Shown here piece after piece: positions 1 to 5,815 of a stretch of DNA of 18,467 nt. The stretch comes from CAVPEV01 sp963703555 (lineage in GTDB: Bacteria; Actinomycetota; Actinomycetes; Actinomycetales; Cellulomonadaceae). The stretch spans positions 1 to 18,467 of the forward strand of contig CAVPEV010000004.1 of assembly GCA_963703555.1 (NCBI GenBank), in the 5' to 3' direction. The stretch's first letter is position 1. The number at the start of each line of letters is the position of its first letter. Below the pieces are notes generated by a model. It was given only the letters and a program-made list of their open reading frames with translations, was not told the DNA's origin and did not search any database. The position numbers and the translations under genes are program-made.

Positions 1-602
1 GCCTCGAGGGTGAAGGCCTGCCTCCGCAGGGTGCGCAGGCTGAGGACCGTGCAGTCCCCGCCCAGCGGCGGGAGCACCGCGTGCAGTCGCGTGCCGTCGG
101 GAAGGTGGGCGTCGGCCAGGGGCGACGCATCGTCCAGCCGCTGCCCCCCGGCTGCCGCCAGACGCACGGCCAGCTCCCGGACCCGGGCGGACGTCCCCAG
201 GTCCACCGTCGTGCGGACCAGGACGCCGTGCCGATCGACCCAGACCTCGTCGGGGGCGTTGACCAGCACGTCCGTGACAGCCGGGTCGTCGAGCAGCGGC
301 TGCAGCGGGCCGGCGCCGAGCACCTCGTCCTGCACGGCGGCCACGGCGGCAGGCAGCCCGGCTGCCCCGAGCACGAGGCCGTCCCGGCGGACGGCGCGCG
401 CCACGTCCTCGGCCGTGGGTATCCGCCCCTCGGCGGCCAGCCGTGCCCGCACCCGCTCGACCAGTGCGCTGTCCACCGGCGCGCGTTCCACCACCAGGAT
501 CCCCGGTTCCCCACGCTGCACCTGTCGGCGGTCCGGCACGGGCCCGGCGCGCCGAGCGGCGACGTCCCGCGCGCCGCCGCTCGTCCCAGCCCCGACACTC
601 AT
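1..602 (-). CDS. Tad/CpaF-type secretion ATPase, N-terminal part (cut by window edge)
   Basis: About 200 residues are visible; the rest, including the Walker motifs, lies beyond position 1. The frame reads through a CpaF/TadA N-terminal domain: a segment VTDVLVNAPDEVWVDRHG followed by QRLDDASPLADAHLPDGTRL and HAVLPPLGGDCTVLSLR. This matches the family pattern of a 'V-N-x-P-D-x-V-x-V-D/E-R' strand and the 'D-x-x-x-P-x-x-D-A-x-L-P-D-G-x-R' loop. These proteins are cytoplasmic hexameric ATPases that drive Flp/Tad pilus assembly or secretion. The ATG at 602 overlaps the TGA of the upstream Ssd/CpaE gene (ATGA), so the two are probably translationally coupled. The pairing with an Ssd/CpaE homologue is the known actinobacterial 'helicase/secretion neighbourhood'. 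Family call is firm; whether a pilus is made cannot be seen. Confidence 0.88.
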   Translation of the reverse strand, partial: MSVGAGTSGGARDVAARRAGPVPDRRQVQRGEPGILVVERAPVDSALVERVRARLAAEGRIPTAEDVARAVRRDGLVLGAAGLPAAVAAVQDEVLGAGPLQPLLDDPAVTDVLVNAPDEVWVDRHGVLVRTTVDLGTSARVRELAVRLAAAGGQRLDDASPLADAHLPDGTRLHAVLPPLGGDCTVLSLRTLRRQAFTLE

Positions 603-1303
603 CCCAGCGCCGCCAGGACGGCCCGGGCGGCACGCGCCGTCGAGCCGGACCGCGCCCCCGGCCCGCCGCCCCGCTCCATGCTGCGGGCCAGGCCGCGCTG
701 GGCGCGCACGCGAGCCACCACCGGCAGCTCGAGCGCCTGGGCGACGTCGGCGACGGACAGCCCCCCAGGCGCCGGTCCGCGGACGACGAGGCGGACGTCC
801 CCGACCGCCTGCACCAGGGCGGCGCGCACCGCGAGCGCACCTGCGACGCCCAGCAGGTCCTGCGGTACCACGAGGACGACGACCGCGCACGATCGCAGCG
901 CAGCACCGCCGTCGAGCGCGTCCCCCCGGTCCAGGTCCAGCACCACACCGGCGTGCTCGTCGGCGAGAGCTGCCAGGACGCCCTCCACCGCCTCCGACGG
1001 CGGCGGGCCGGGCCGGCTCCGGTCGGCGCTGAGCACGGTGCAGCCGCCCCACCGTGGGAGCAGCGGGGTGAGCTCCCCGCCGGCCACGCTGCCGCGCGCG
1101 GCCTGGAGGTCGGGCCAGCGCAGACCTGCACTGGCCTCCAGCCCGAGCAGCACGTCGAGCCCGCCGCCGACGCGGGCCAGGTCGACCAGCGCCGCCGGGC
1201 GCGGGGACCGCCGAGCCAGCACTGCCGCCAGCGTCGAGGCTCCCACCCCCCCGCGAGCGCCCATCACGCCGACGACGAGGCCGCGGTCGGTCCGTCGGTC
1301 CAT
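599..1303 (-). CDS. Ssd/CpaE-like P-loop protein of the Tad locus
   Basis: 234 residues. Start chosen at the ATG at 1303 because AGGAGG lies 7 nt upstream; a longer frame to 1399 has no such site. The N-terminus holds a ParA/MinD-type P-loop, GARGGVGAST (residues 15-24), in which both lysines of the deviant Walker A motif (KGGxGKT/S) are replaced: R17 and A22. This is typical of actinobacterial Ssd ('septum site determining') and CpaE/TadZ-like proteins, which help position Tad machines or affect septation, and it suggests weak or no ATP hydrolysis. The middle has the expected alternating beta strands, for example VVLDLDRGDAL and VVVLVVPQDL. The gene is first in the minus-strand Tad operon and overlaps the ATPase gene by 4 nt. 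Exact cellular role is inferred from the family. Confidence 0.85.
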   Translation of the reverse strand: MDRRTDRGLVVGVMGARGGVGASTLAAVLARRSPRPAALVDLARVGGGLDVLLGLEASAGLRWPDLQAARGSVAGGELTPLLPRWGGCTVLSADRSRPGPPPSEAVEGVLAALADEHAGVVLDLDRGDALDGGAALRSCAVVVLVVPQDLLGVAGALAVRAALVQAVGDVRLVVRGPAPGGLSVADVAQALELPVVARVRAQRGLARSMERGGGPGARSGSTARAARAVLAALG

Positions 1304-1345
1304 GGTGCGTCCTCCTGGCAGCTGTCGACGACCCAGGGTCGCGGC

Positions 1346-1375
1346 GCAGCATGCCGGGTGGGCGCCCGGCGCTGC
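1346..1375 (-). other. Hairpin in the leader of the Ssd/Tad operon
   Basis: Within the 285-bp divergent gap (1304-1588) an inverted repeat reads GCAGC-AT-GCCGGG, a 6-nt loop, then CCCGGC-GCTGC: 11 pairs with a 2-nt bulge. On minus it lies about 43 nt before the Ssd start, so it would sit in that leader; function unknown. No C6 or G6 run exists in this gap, so it does not look like the 6C RNA known near this locus in other actinobacteria. Confidence 0.3.
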
Positions 1376-1466
1376 CGGGACGGTCGACCTCGGTGACACG
1401 CGCGGCCTGTGGGTGCATCAGTGTGGCCACCCCGGTGCGGCTCGGGCGGGCCGGCGGCCGGGTCGC

Positions 1467-1472
1467 TAGGCT
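1467..1472 (+). promoter_or_regulatory. Possible -10 element for the HAD-IB gene
   Basis: TAGGCT fits the actinobacterial TAnnnT -10 pattern and lies about 117 nt before the GTG start at 1589. No convincing -35 is seen 16-19 nt upstream. Confidence 0.3.
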
Positions 1473-1588
1473 CCGGGCATCCGGCGCCGCTGCCGGCCCG
1501 TCTGCACGGGAGAGGCGGCCGTGGCGCCGCTCGCCGGGGCCGCGGACCCGACCGTGGTACCGGGCCCGACCGTGGCGGGAGGAGCGTC

Positions 1589-2404
1589 GTGACCGAGCCG
1601 CAGGACCCGCTCGCCGAAGGTGCGCCGGCTCGCCAGGCCGCCTTCTTCGACCTGGACAAGACGCTCATCGCCACCTCCTCCGCCGTGGCCTTCGCCGTGC
1701 CGCTGCGTCGGCACGGCCTGCTGACCAGACGGGCCATGCTGCGGGCCGCGGCCGCGCAGCTGGCCTACCTCGTCGGTCCCGCGGACGCCCAGCAGAGCGA
1801 GCGGATGCGCACCCAGCTGACCCGCGCAGTGGCCGGGTGGGACGTCGCCCAGCTGTCCGCCATCGTCGCCGAGTCGCTGCAGCGCACGCTCGACGCGACG
1901 GTCTACGCGCAGGCCGCCGGCCTCATCGCCGCGCACCATGCCGCCGGGCGGGACGTCGTCGTGGTGTCCGCCTCCAGCCAGGAGATCGTCCGGCCGATCG
2001 CGGCGGTGCTCGGCGCCGACGCGGTGGTCGCGACGCGGATGACGGTGGTGGACGGCCACTACACCGGCGGCATCGACGACTACGTCTACGGCCCCGGCAA
2101 GGCCGTCGCGATGGCGCGGCTGGCCACCGAGCGCGGCTACGACCTCACGTCGAGCTGGGCATACTCCGACTCGCTCACGGACGCGCCCATGCTCGACGCG
2201 GTCGGGCACGGGGTGGCGGTCAACCCCGGCCGGACCATGCGGCGCGCGGCGGCCGAGCACGGCTGGGACCAGGTGCGGTTCGCCCGCCCGGGGGCTGTCG
2301 GGCCGCTCGGGCTCGGACCGTACGCGGCCGTGGCGGCCGGAGCCGCCGGGACGGCGCTGGTGGCTGCCGCACTCGCGGTCCGGCTCGCCCGACGACGAGG
2401 CTGA
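1589..2404 (+). CDS. HAD-superfamily subfamily IB phosphatase (SerB-like)
   Basis: 271 residues from a GTG at 1589; GGGAGGAG ends 4 nt before it, and the longer frame from 1409 is low-complexity leader sequence. All HAD motifs are present: FFDLDKTL with nucleophile D21 and D23 (motif I), VVSASS with S127 (motif II), K171 (motif III), and YSDSLTDAPML with D194 and D198 (motif IV), so a Mg-dependent phosphohydrolase is expected. The helical cap lies between motifs I and II, as in phosphoserine phosphatase. The substrate is not known for this subgroup. The last 30 residues (about 241-265) form a hydrophobic Ala/Val helix ending in RLARRRG, so the protein is probably tail-anchored with the enzyme in the cytoplasm. 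It is divergent from the Ssd/Tad operon, the arrangement seen for Rv3660c/Rv3661 in M. tuberculosis. Confidence 0.9.
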   Translation: MTEPQDPLAEGAPARQAAFFDLDKTLIATSSAVAFAVPLRRHGLLTRRAMLRAAAAQLAYLVGPADAQQSERMRTQLTRAVAGWDVAQLSAIVAESLQRTLDATVYAQAAGLIAAHHAAGRDVVVVSASSQEIVRPIAAVLGADAVVATRMTVVDGHYTGGIDDYVYGPGKAVAMARLATERGYDLTSSWAYSDSLTDAPMLDAVGHGVAVNPGRTMRRAAAEHGWDQVRFARPGAVGPLGLGPYAAVAAGAAGTALVAAALAVRLARRRG

Positions 2405-2425
2405 TGCCGTGCACCCGCCAGTCCC

Positions 2426-2454
2426 TTGCCGCAGCCTCCGGCGTGCGGTATCAA
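2426..2454 (+). promoter_or_regulatory. Promoter of the predicted small RNA
   Basis: A -35-like TTGCCG at 2426-2431 and a -10-like TATCAA at 2449-2454 are separated by exactly 17 bp. This predicts a transcript starting near 2461, just before the closing stem of the RNA. It is one of the best sigma-70-like promoters in the window. Confidence 0.5.
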
Positions 2455-2460
2455 TGGAGG

Positions 2461-2612
2461 ACAACAGCACAGCGACCAGAGGGAAACCCACACGCGACCA
2501 GTCCACCTACAGGACTTGTCGACCGGGCCGAGCCCGTTGCGACATGCAATGCGCGCCTGATACCTCTCTGGTCGCTGGTTGAGGCGACGGCGTCCGCGAG
2601 GGCGCCGTCGTT
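2461..2612 (+). ncRNA. Predicted stand-alone small RNA, Ms1-like by position
   Basis: The 316-bp gap between the HAD-IB gene and the convergent Fic-like gene has no credible reading frame. It does hold RNA-like structure. AGCGACCAGAG (2471-2481) pairs perfectly with CTCTGGTCGCT (2566-2576), extendable by a G-U and a G-C pair. Inside are small hairpins: GGG-AAA-CCC region at 2481-2489, AGTCC/GGACT near 2501-2515, GGGC/GCCC at 2525-2534, and GTTGC/GCAAT near 2536-2550. A promoter lies just upstream and a GC-rich terminator hairpin just downstream, giving about 150 nt. Established knowledge (from memory): in M. tuberculosis the RNA MTS2823, whose mycobacterial homologue Ms1 binds core RNA polymerase, lies directly downstream of Rv3661, the equivalent of the HAD-IB gene here. 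Family membership is inferred from synteny and structure only; the length is shorter than the roughly 300 nt of mycobacterial Ms1. Confidence 0.55.
2583..2612 (+). terminator. GC-rich terminator hairpin of the small RNA
   Basis: CGACGGCG (2585-2592) pairs with CGCCGTCG (2603-2610), extended by two G-U pairs, with a 10-nt loop and followed by TTGCGT. The U-tract is poor, as is usual in such GC-rich genomes. Confidence 0.45.
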
Positions 2613-2710
2613 GCGTGCCGGTCCGTCGCCGTCGGCGCCCCTCCATCTCGGTCCCGGCTGCGCGCCTGCCCCCGGGGCGCCCGAGCCCCCCAGCCGGCAG
2701 CTCGCCCCAG

Positions 2711-2740
2711 CCGTCGACCGTCAGGCCCGTCGACCGTCAG
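2711..2740. repeat. 14-bp tandem duplication at the end of the Fic-like gene
   Basis: CCGTCGACCGTCAG occurs at 2711-2724 and again at 2727-2740 (period 16 bp). The first copy contains the stop codon of the minus-strand Fic-like gene. Because 16 is not a multiple of 3, the second copy places an out-of-frame stop near the C-terminus. Confidence 0.8.
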
Positions 2741-3614
2741 TTGGGCCTGCCGGCAACAGCTCGTCCGCCAGGGCCAGCGCCGCCCGCACGCCGTGCTCGA
2801 TGGCGGCACCGTAGGCGCGAACCCATGCTGCCGTTCGCTCCGGGTCGCCCGTGGCGAACCCTGCGGCCCCCGCCAGATACTCCGCCGGCGAGGCCAGCCA
2901 CGTCGCCTCCGGCATTGCCCACCCGGTCGGGTCCAGCCCCGAGCGGACCGTCACCAGCCGGCCCACCGCGCGCGCGACGAGGCCGTTGCCGACCCCGAAC
3001 GGCCGCAGGGCCAGCAGCTCGCCATGCGCGACAGCGGCCAGCACGAGACCCGGCACGTGCGACGACCGGAGCACCTCGCCGAGCAGGTGCACGCGCGCGC
3101 CGACCAGCGAACCGTCCGGAGCAGGACCCAGGCCACGCAGGTCGGTGGGCTGGCCGCCGCTGCGCACCCTCCCCGGCTCCGGGCCCCACCCGGCGACGGC
3201 CACGGCGTGCACGCGCGCGAGCAGCTGGGCGAGGCCGTCCGCCACCACCCCACCCGCAGCACGGCCGCTCGGCGGAGGCAGCCGCGAGTCCACCGCGGAC
3301 TCCGCCCGGACGGCACCGAGCGCCACCCGGTGGGGACCGTCCGTCGCCGCGGCGCCGAGCGCCAGCGCCCGGACGTCGTCCAGCGGGACGGCTGCGCCCT
3401 CCAGCGCCGCGCTGGAGCGCGCGACGCGCAGGCCAGCCTCGGTCCGCACGCGTCGTGCGGACCGTCGGAAGGCCTCGTGGCGCACCAACTCGGCGCACGC
3501 CTCCCGAGCCCGGTCCACGGCACCTGCCACGCCGTCCAGCGCGACGACCCAGGCGAGCGGGTCGGCGCCGAGCGGGTCGGCGCCGGGCGAGCCGGGCCCG
3601 GGCGGGTCGGGCAC
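2721..3614 (-). CDS. Fic-fold protein with degenerate active site
   Basis: 297 residues from a GTG at 3614, 2 nt after the stop of the OYE gene, so probably translated by coupling. Residues 204-215 read RPFGVGNGLVAR, which aligns with the Fic motif HPFx(D/E)GNGRxxR. The catalytic His is Arg204, the acidic Mg ligand is Val208 and the first Arg is Leu212, while the GNG loop (209-211) and last Arg are kept. The preceding helix LAAVAHGELLAL is also Fic-like. S68-AAL-E72-G73 fits the (S/T)xxxE(G/N) inhibitory-helix motif that blocks Fic enzymes. AMPylation by the classical mechanism is therefore unlikely; a binding or regulatory role is possible. It is the convergent neighbour of the predicted small RNA, as Rv3662c is in M. 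tuberculosis. Confidence 0.75.
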   Translation of the reverse strand: MPDPPGPGSPGADPLGADPLAWVVALDGVAGAVDRAREACAELVRHEAFRRSARRVRTEAGLRVARSSAALEGAAVPLDDVRALALGAAATDGPHRVALGAVRAESAVDSRLPPPSGRAAGGVVADGLAQLLARVHAVAVAGWGPEPGRVRSGGQPTDLRGLGPAPDGSLVGARVHLLGEVLRSSHVPGLVLAAVAHGELLALRPFGVGNGLVARAVGRLVTVRSGLDPTGWAMPEATWLASPAEYLAGAAGFATGDPERTAAWVRAYGAAIEHGVRAALALADELLPAGPTDGRRA

Positions 3615-3616
3615 GG

Positions 3617-4738
3617 TCAGGACCAGGCGCCGCGCACGTACTGCACGGGCCACCCCGTCGTCGTGGCGTCGGTCACCCGCACCTCCGCGGTGGAGTCGTG
3701 CGGCAGCGCCGGGGCGGCGTCGCCGAGGACGTGCGCCGCTCGCAGCGGCCACGCCGGCTCCCGCAGCGCCGCCCGGGCGATCATCACGGCGTCGGCGGCG
3801 CCTTCGACGAGCACCTGCTCGGCCTGCTCCGGCGCGGTGATGAGGCCCACCGCGGAGGTGGCCAGCCCGGACCGCTCGCGCACGGCACGAGCCGCGGACA
3901 CCTGGTAGCCGGGCGCGACCGGAACCGGGACGACGACGTTGCCGCCGGTCGACACGTCGATGAGGTCGACCCCGTGCCCGGCCAGCCAGCCGGCGACCTC
4001 GGCCACCTCGCCCACCGCCAGCCCGCCCTCGGCCCAGTCGGTGGCGGACATCCGGACGAACAGCGGGCGGGCGTCCGGCCACACCGCTCGCACCGCGTCC
4101 ACCACCTCGACGACGAGCCGGGCGCGGCCGGCCAGGTCGCCCCCGTACTCGTCGGTGCGCTGGTTGGACAGCGGGGACAAGAACTGGTGCAGGAGATAGC
4201 CGTGGGCGGCATGCACCTCGACGACGTCGAAGCCGGCGTCCAGGGCCCGCGTGGCGGCGTCGGCGAACACGGTCGGCACACCGCGCACCTGGTCGAGGGT
4301 CATCGCCTGCGGTGCTGCGTAGCCCGGGAACGCCAGCCCCGAGGGACCGACGGTCGGCCAGCCGCCCTCGGTCGGCGGGACGGTGCCGGCCTCGTCGGAG
4401 AACGGGCGGTACGTCGAGGCCTTCCGCCCCGCATGCGCGAGCTGGACCCCGGTCCGCGCTCCCCGGGCGTGCACGAAGTCGGTCACCCGTCGCCAGGCGT
4501 CCACCTGCGCGCCGTTCCACAGCCCGGTGTCCTGCGGGCTGATCCTGCCCTCCGGGACGACCGCCGTGGCCTCGGCCATGACGAGCCCGAAGCCGCCGCT
4601 GGCGCGCGCGCCGAGGTGGACCAGGTGCCAGTCGCCGGGCAGGCCGTCCGTCGCCGAGTACTGGCACATCGGCGACAGCCAGGCACGGTTGCGGAACGTC
4701 GTCCCGCGCAGGGTCAGGGGTTGCAGTAGCAGGCTCAT
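3617..4738 (-). CDS. NADH:flavin oxidoreductase, old yellow enzyme of the YqjM type
   Basis: 373 residues, an FMN TIM barrel that reduces activated C=C bonds with NAD(P)H. The N-terminus carries SPMCQYS with C25 and Y27, the thermophilic-like/YqjM signature cysteine that tunes the flavin. K106 (AHAGRKAS) and the pair H176/H179 with Y181 in VEVHAAHGYLLHQF bind substrate and protonate; SNQRTDEYGG follows. The C-terminal phosphate-binding part reads SAVGLI ... ADAVMIARAALREP. Length is usual for the family (about 340-375). The ATG at 4738 is where family similarity begins; no clear Shine-Dalgarno is seen. Its stop lies 2 nt before the Fic-like gene. The physiological substrate is not shown by the sequence. 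Confidence 0.93.
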   Translation of the reverse strand: MSLLLQPLTLRGTTFRNRAWLSPMCQYSATDGLPGDWHLVHLGARASGGFGLVMAEATAVVPEGRISPQDTGLWNGAQVDAWRRVTDFVHARGARTGVQLAHAGRKASTYRPFSDEAGTVPPTEGGWPTVGPSGLAFPGYAAPQAMTLDQVRGVPTVFADAATRALDAGFDVVEVHAAHGYLLHQFLSPLSNQRTDEYGGDLAGRARLVVEVVDAVRAVWPDARPLFVRMSATDWAEGGLAVGEVAEVAGWLAGHGVDLIDVSTGGNVVVPVPVAPGYQVSAARAVRERSGLATSAVGLITAPEQAEQVLVEGAADAVMIARAALREPAWPLRAAHVLGDAAPALPHDSTAEVRVTDATTTGWPVQYVRGAWS

Positions 4739-4856
4739 GTCGGCGCGAACCGTGACCGCCGGCACCGCATTCCGCCTGGCCACCGCGACGTTCGCCACAC
4801 CCGGCCCGATCGGGTGGGCCGCCGAGGCCCTGACTGGTGCAACACACGCCGGACCC

Positions 4857-4883
4857 CTGTGCGCCTGCACAGCAGGCGCACAG
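4857..4883. promoter_or_regulatory. 12-bp perfect inverted repeat, candidate operator
   Basis: CTGTGCGCCTGC (4857-4868), a 3-nt spacer ACA, then GCAGGCGCACAG (4872-4883). It lies between the divergent OYE and membrane-protein genes and covers the place where a -35 box for the membrane-protein gene would be. This suggests a dimeric regulator binding site; the regulator is unknown. Confidence 0.55.
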
Positions 4884-4897
4884 ACGCGCTGGGCCTC

Positions 4898-4903
4898 TAC
4901 GGT
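4898..4903 (+). promoter_or_regulatory. -10 element for a leaderless membrane-protein mRNA
   Basis: TACGGT is followed by 6 nt and then the ATG at 4910, the spacing of leaderless transcription common in actinobacteria. No Shine-Dalgarno precedes this ATG, which agrees with a leaderless start. Confidence 0.45.
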
Positions 4904-4909
4904 GGGCCC

Positions 4910-5752
4910 ATGACCAGCGTCGACCCCAGCAGCGACCTGCCGAACGCGGGTCCCCCCGCAACGAACGCTCCCGGCCCCGAGCCCGCTCCCCGCCCGGTCC
5001 GGGCCGCCCATGCCGCCGAACGGCCGGTCCCCCCACGGCTGGACACCGCCGTGCCCGGCGACCCGACGGCCGGTGCGGACCCGCACGACGCGGCAGGCGC
5101 CCCCGACGGGCCCGCAGCAGGTGCCGTGCCTGTCCCGGCGGTCCCTGCGAGCCGTACCGCGCCCGCCGACCCGCGACCGGCCGACGCGACGGACCTCCGG
5201 GCCGCGACCTCGGCACCCGGGACGACCCGCCCGCCCGCCGCGTCCACGGCAGGCCTGGCGCCGGAACCGCCCACCCGGACCGGGCTGGGCGGCCACCTCC
5301 TGGGCGTGGTCGTGGGGCTGCTGCTCGGACCGCTGGCCGCGGTGGCGGTGCTCGTGGGGCAGGGTCGCGTGCTCGGCGTGCAGGCACCCGCCTGGGATGC
5401 CGGCGTCGACGGGCTCGGCATCGCGCTGGTGCTGGTGGGCGCCCTCGTCGCGGCGGCCGTCGTGCTGCTCGGCCGGTGGACCGCCGCGGTGCCGATGACG
5501 GCGGGGGTACTGCTCACCCTGGCGGGCGTGATCGCCGTGGTCGCGCCCGGTCCTGCGCATCGCGAGGCCGTCCGGCTGCTCGCGACCCAGGCCTCCGGGA
5601 CGACGGTGGCCCGGGCGACGGTGGCCGCCACCTCCGGCAGCCTGGCCACACTGGGCCTGGCCGTCCTGGCCGCCGCAGTCGTCACGGTGCTCAGCCGCCG
5701 GCACGGGCATGCCATCGGCGAGCACCAGGCGCGCGCTCAGCACACGGCCTGA
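4910..5752 (+). CDS. Membrane protein with long Pro/Ala-rich N-terminus, function unknown
   Basis: 280 residues from the ATG at 4910. Residues 1-125 are rich in Pro, Ala, Asp and Thr, with no hydrophobic segment, and are probably disordered and cytoplasmic. Four hydrophobic helices follow at about 127-150, 167-188, 193-212 and 243-262, then a short charged tail (RRHGHAIGEHQARAQHTA). The helices lack charged residues inside the membrane, so a transporter or enzyme is not indicated. I do not recognise a named family; such small four-helix proteins with a low-complexity N-terminus are common in Micrococcales. It is monocistronic: divergent from the OYE gene and convergent with the glucosidase gene. 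Confidence 0.7.
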   Translation: MTSVDPSSDLPNAGPPATNAPGPEPAPRPVRAAHAAERPVPPRLDTAVPGDPTAGADPHDAAGAPDGPAAGAVPVPAVPASRTAPADPRPADATDLRAATSAPGTTRPPAASTAGLAPEPPTRTGLGGHLLGVVVGLLLGPLAAVAVLVGQGRVLGVQAPAWDAGVDGLGIALVLVGALVAAAVVLLGRWTAAVPMTAGVLLTLAGVIAVVAPGPAHREAVRLLATQASGTTVARATVAATSGSLATLGLAVLAAAVVTVLSRRHGHAIGEHQARAQHTA

Positions 5753-5778
5753 GCACCCAGCCCGGGTCGGTCCTCGCG

Positions 5779-5808
5779 CCGGGCAGACGCCGGCCAGCGT
5801 CAGCCCGG
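5779..5808. terminator. Hairpin between convergent genes, probable bidirectional terminator
   Basis: CCGGGC-A-GACGC, loop CGGCCA, then GCGTC-A-GCCCGG: 11 base pairs with one A-A mismatch. It sits in the 63-bp gap between the membrane-protein stop (5752) and the glucosidase stop (5816). It has no T-run on either side. Confidence 0.55.
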
Positions 5809-5815
5809 GAGTCCG

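Noticed and set aside
1304..1588. 6C RNA between the Ssd and HAD-IB genes, as in mycobacteria (B11).
   Set aside because: No run of six C or G exists in this gap and no paired C-loop hairpins were found.
2447..2564. GGTATCA (2447-2453) can pair with TGATACC (2558-2564), suggesting a pseudoknot with the main stem.
   Set aside because: The left half overlaps the predicted -10 box and would not be in the transcript; 7 bp can be chance.
2579..4729. Long open frame on the plus strand across the Fic-like and OYE genes.
   Set aside because: It is antisense to two clear families, is mostly Arg/Pro/Gly, and reflects the lack of stop codons in GC-rich DNA.
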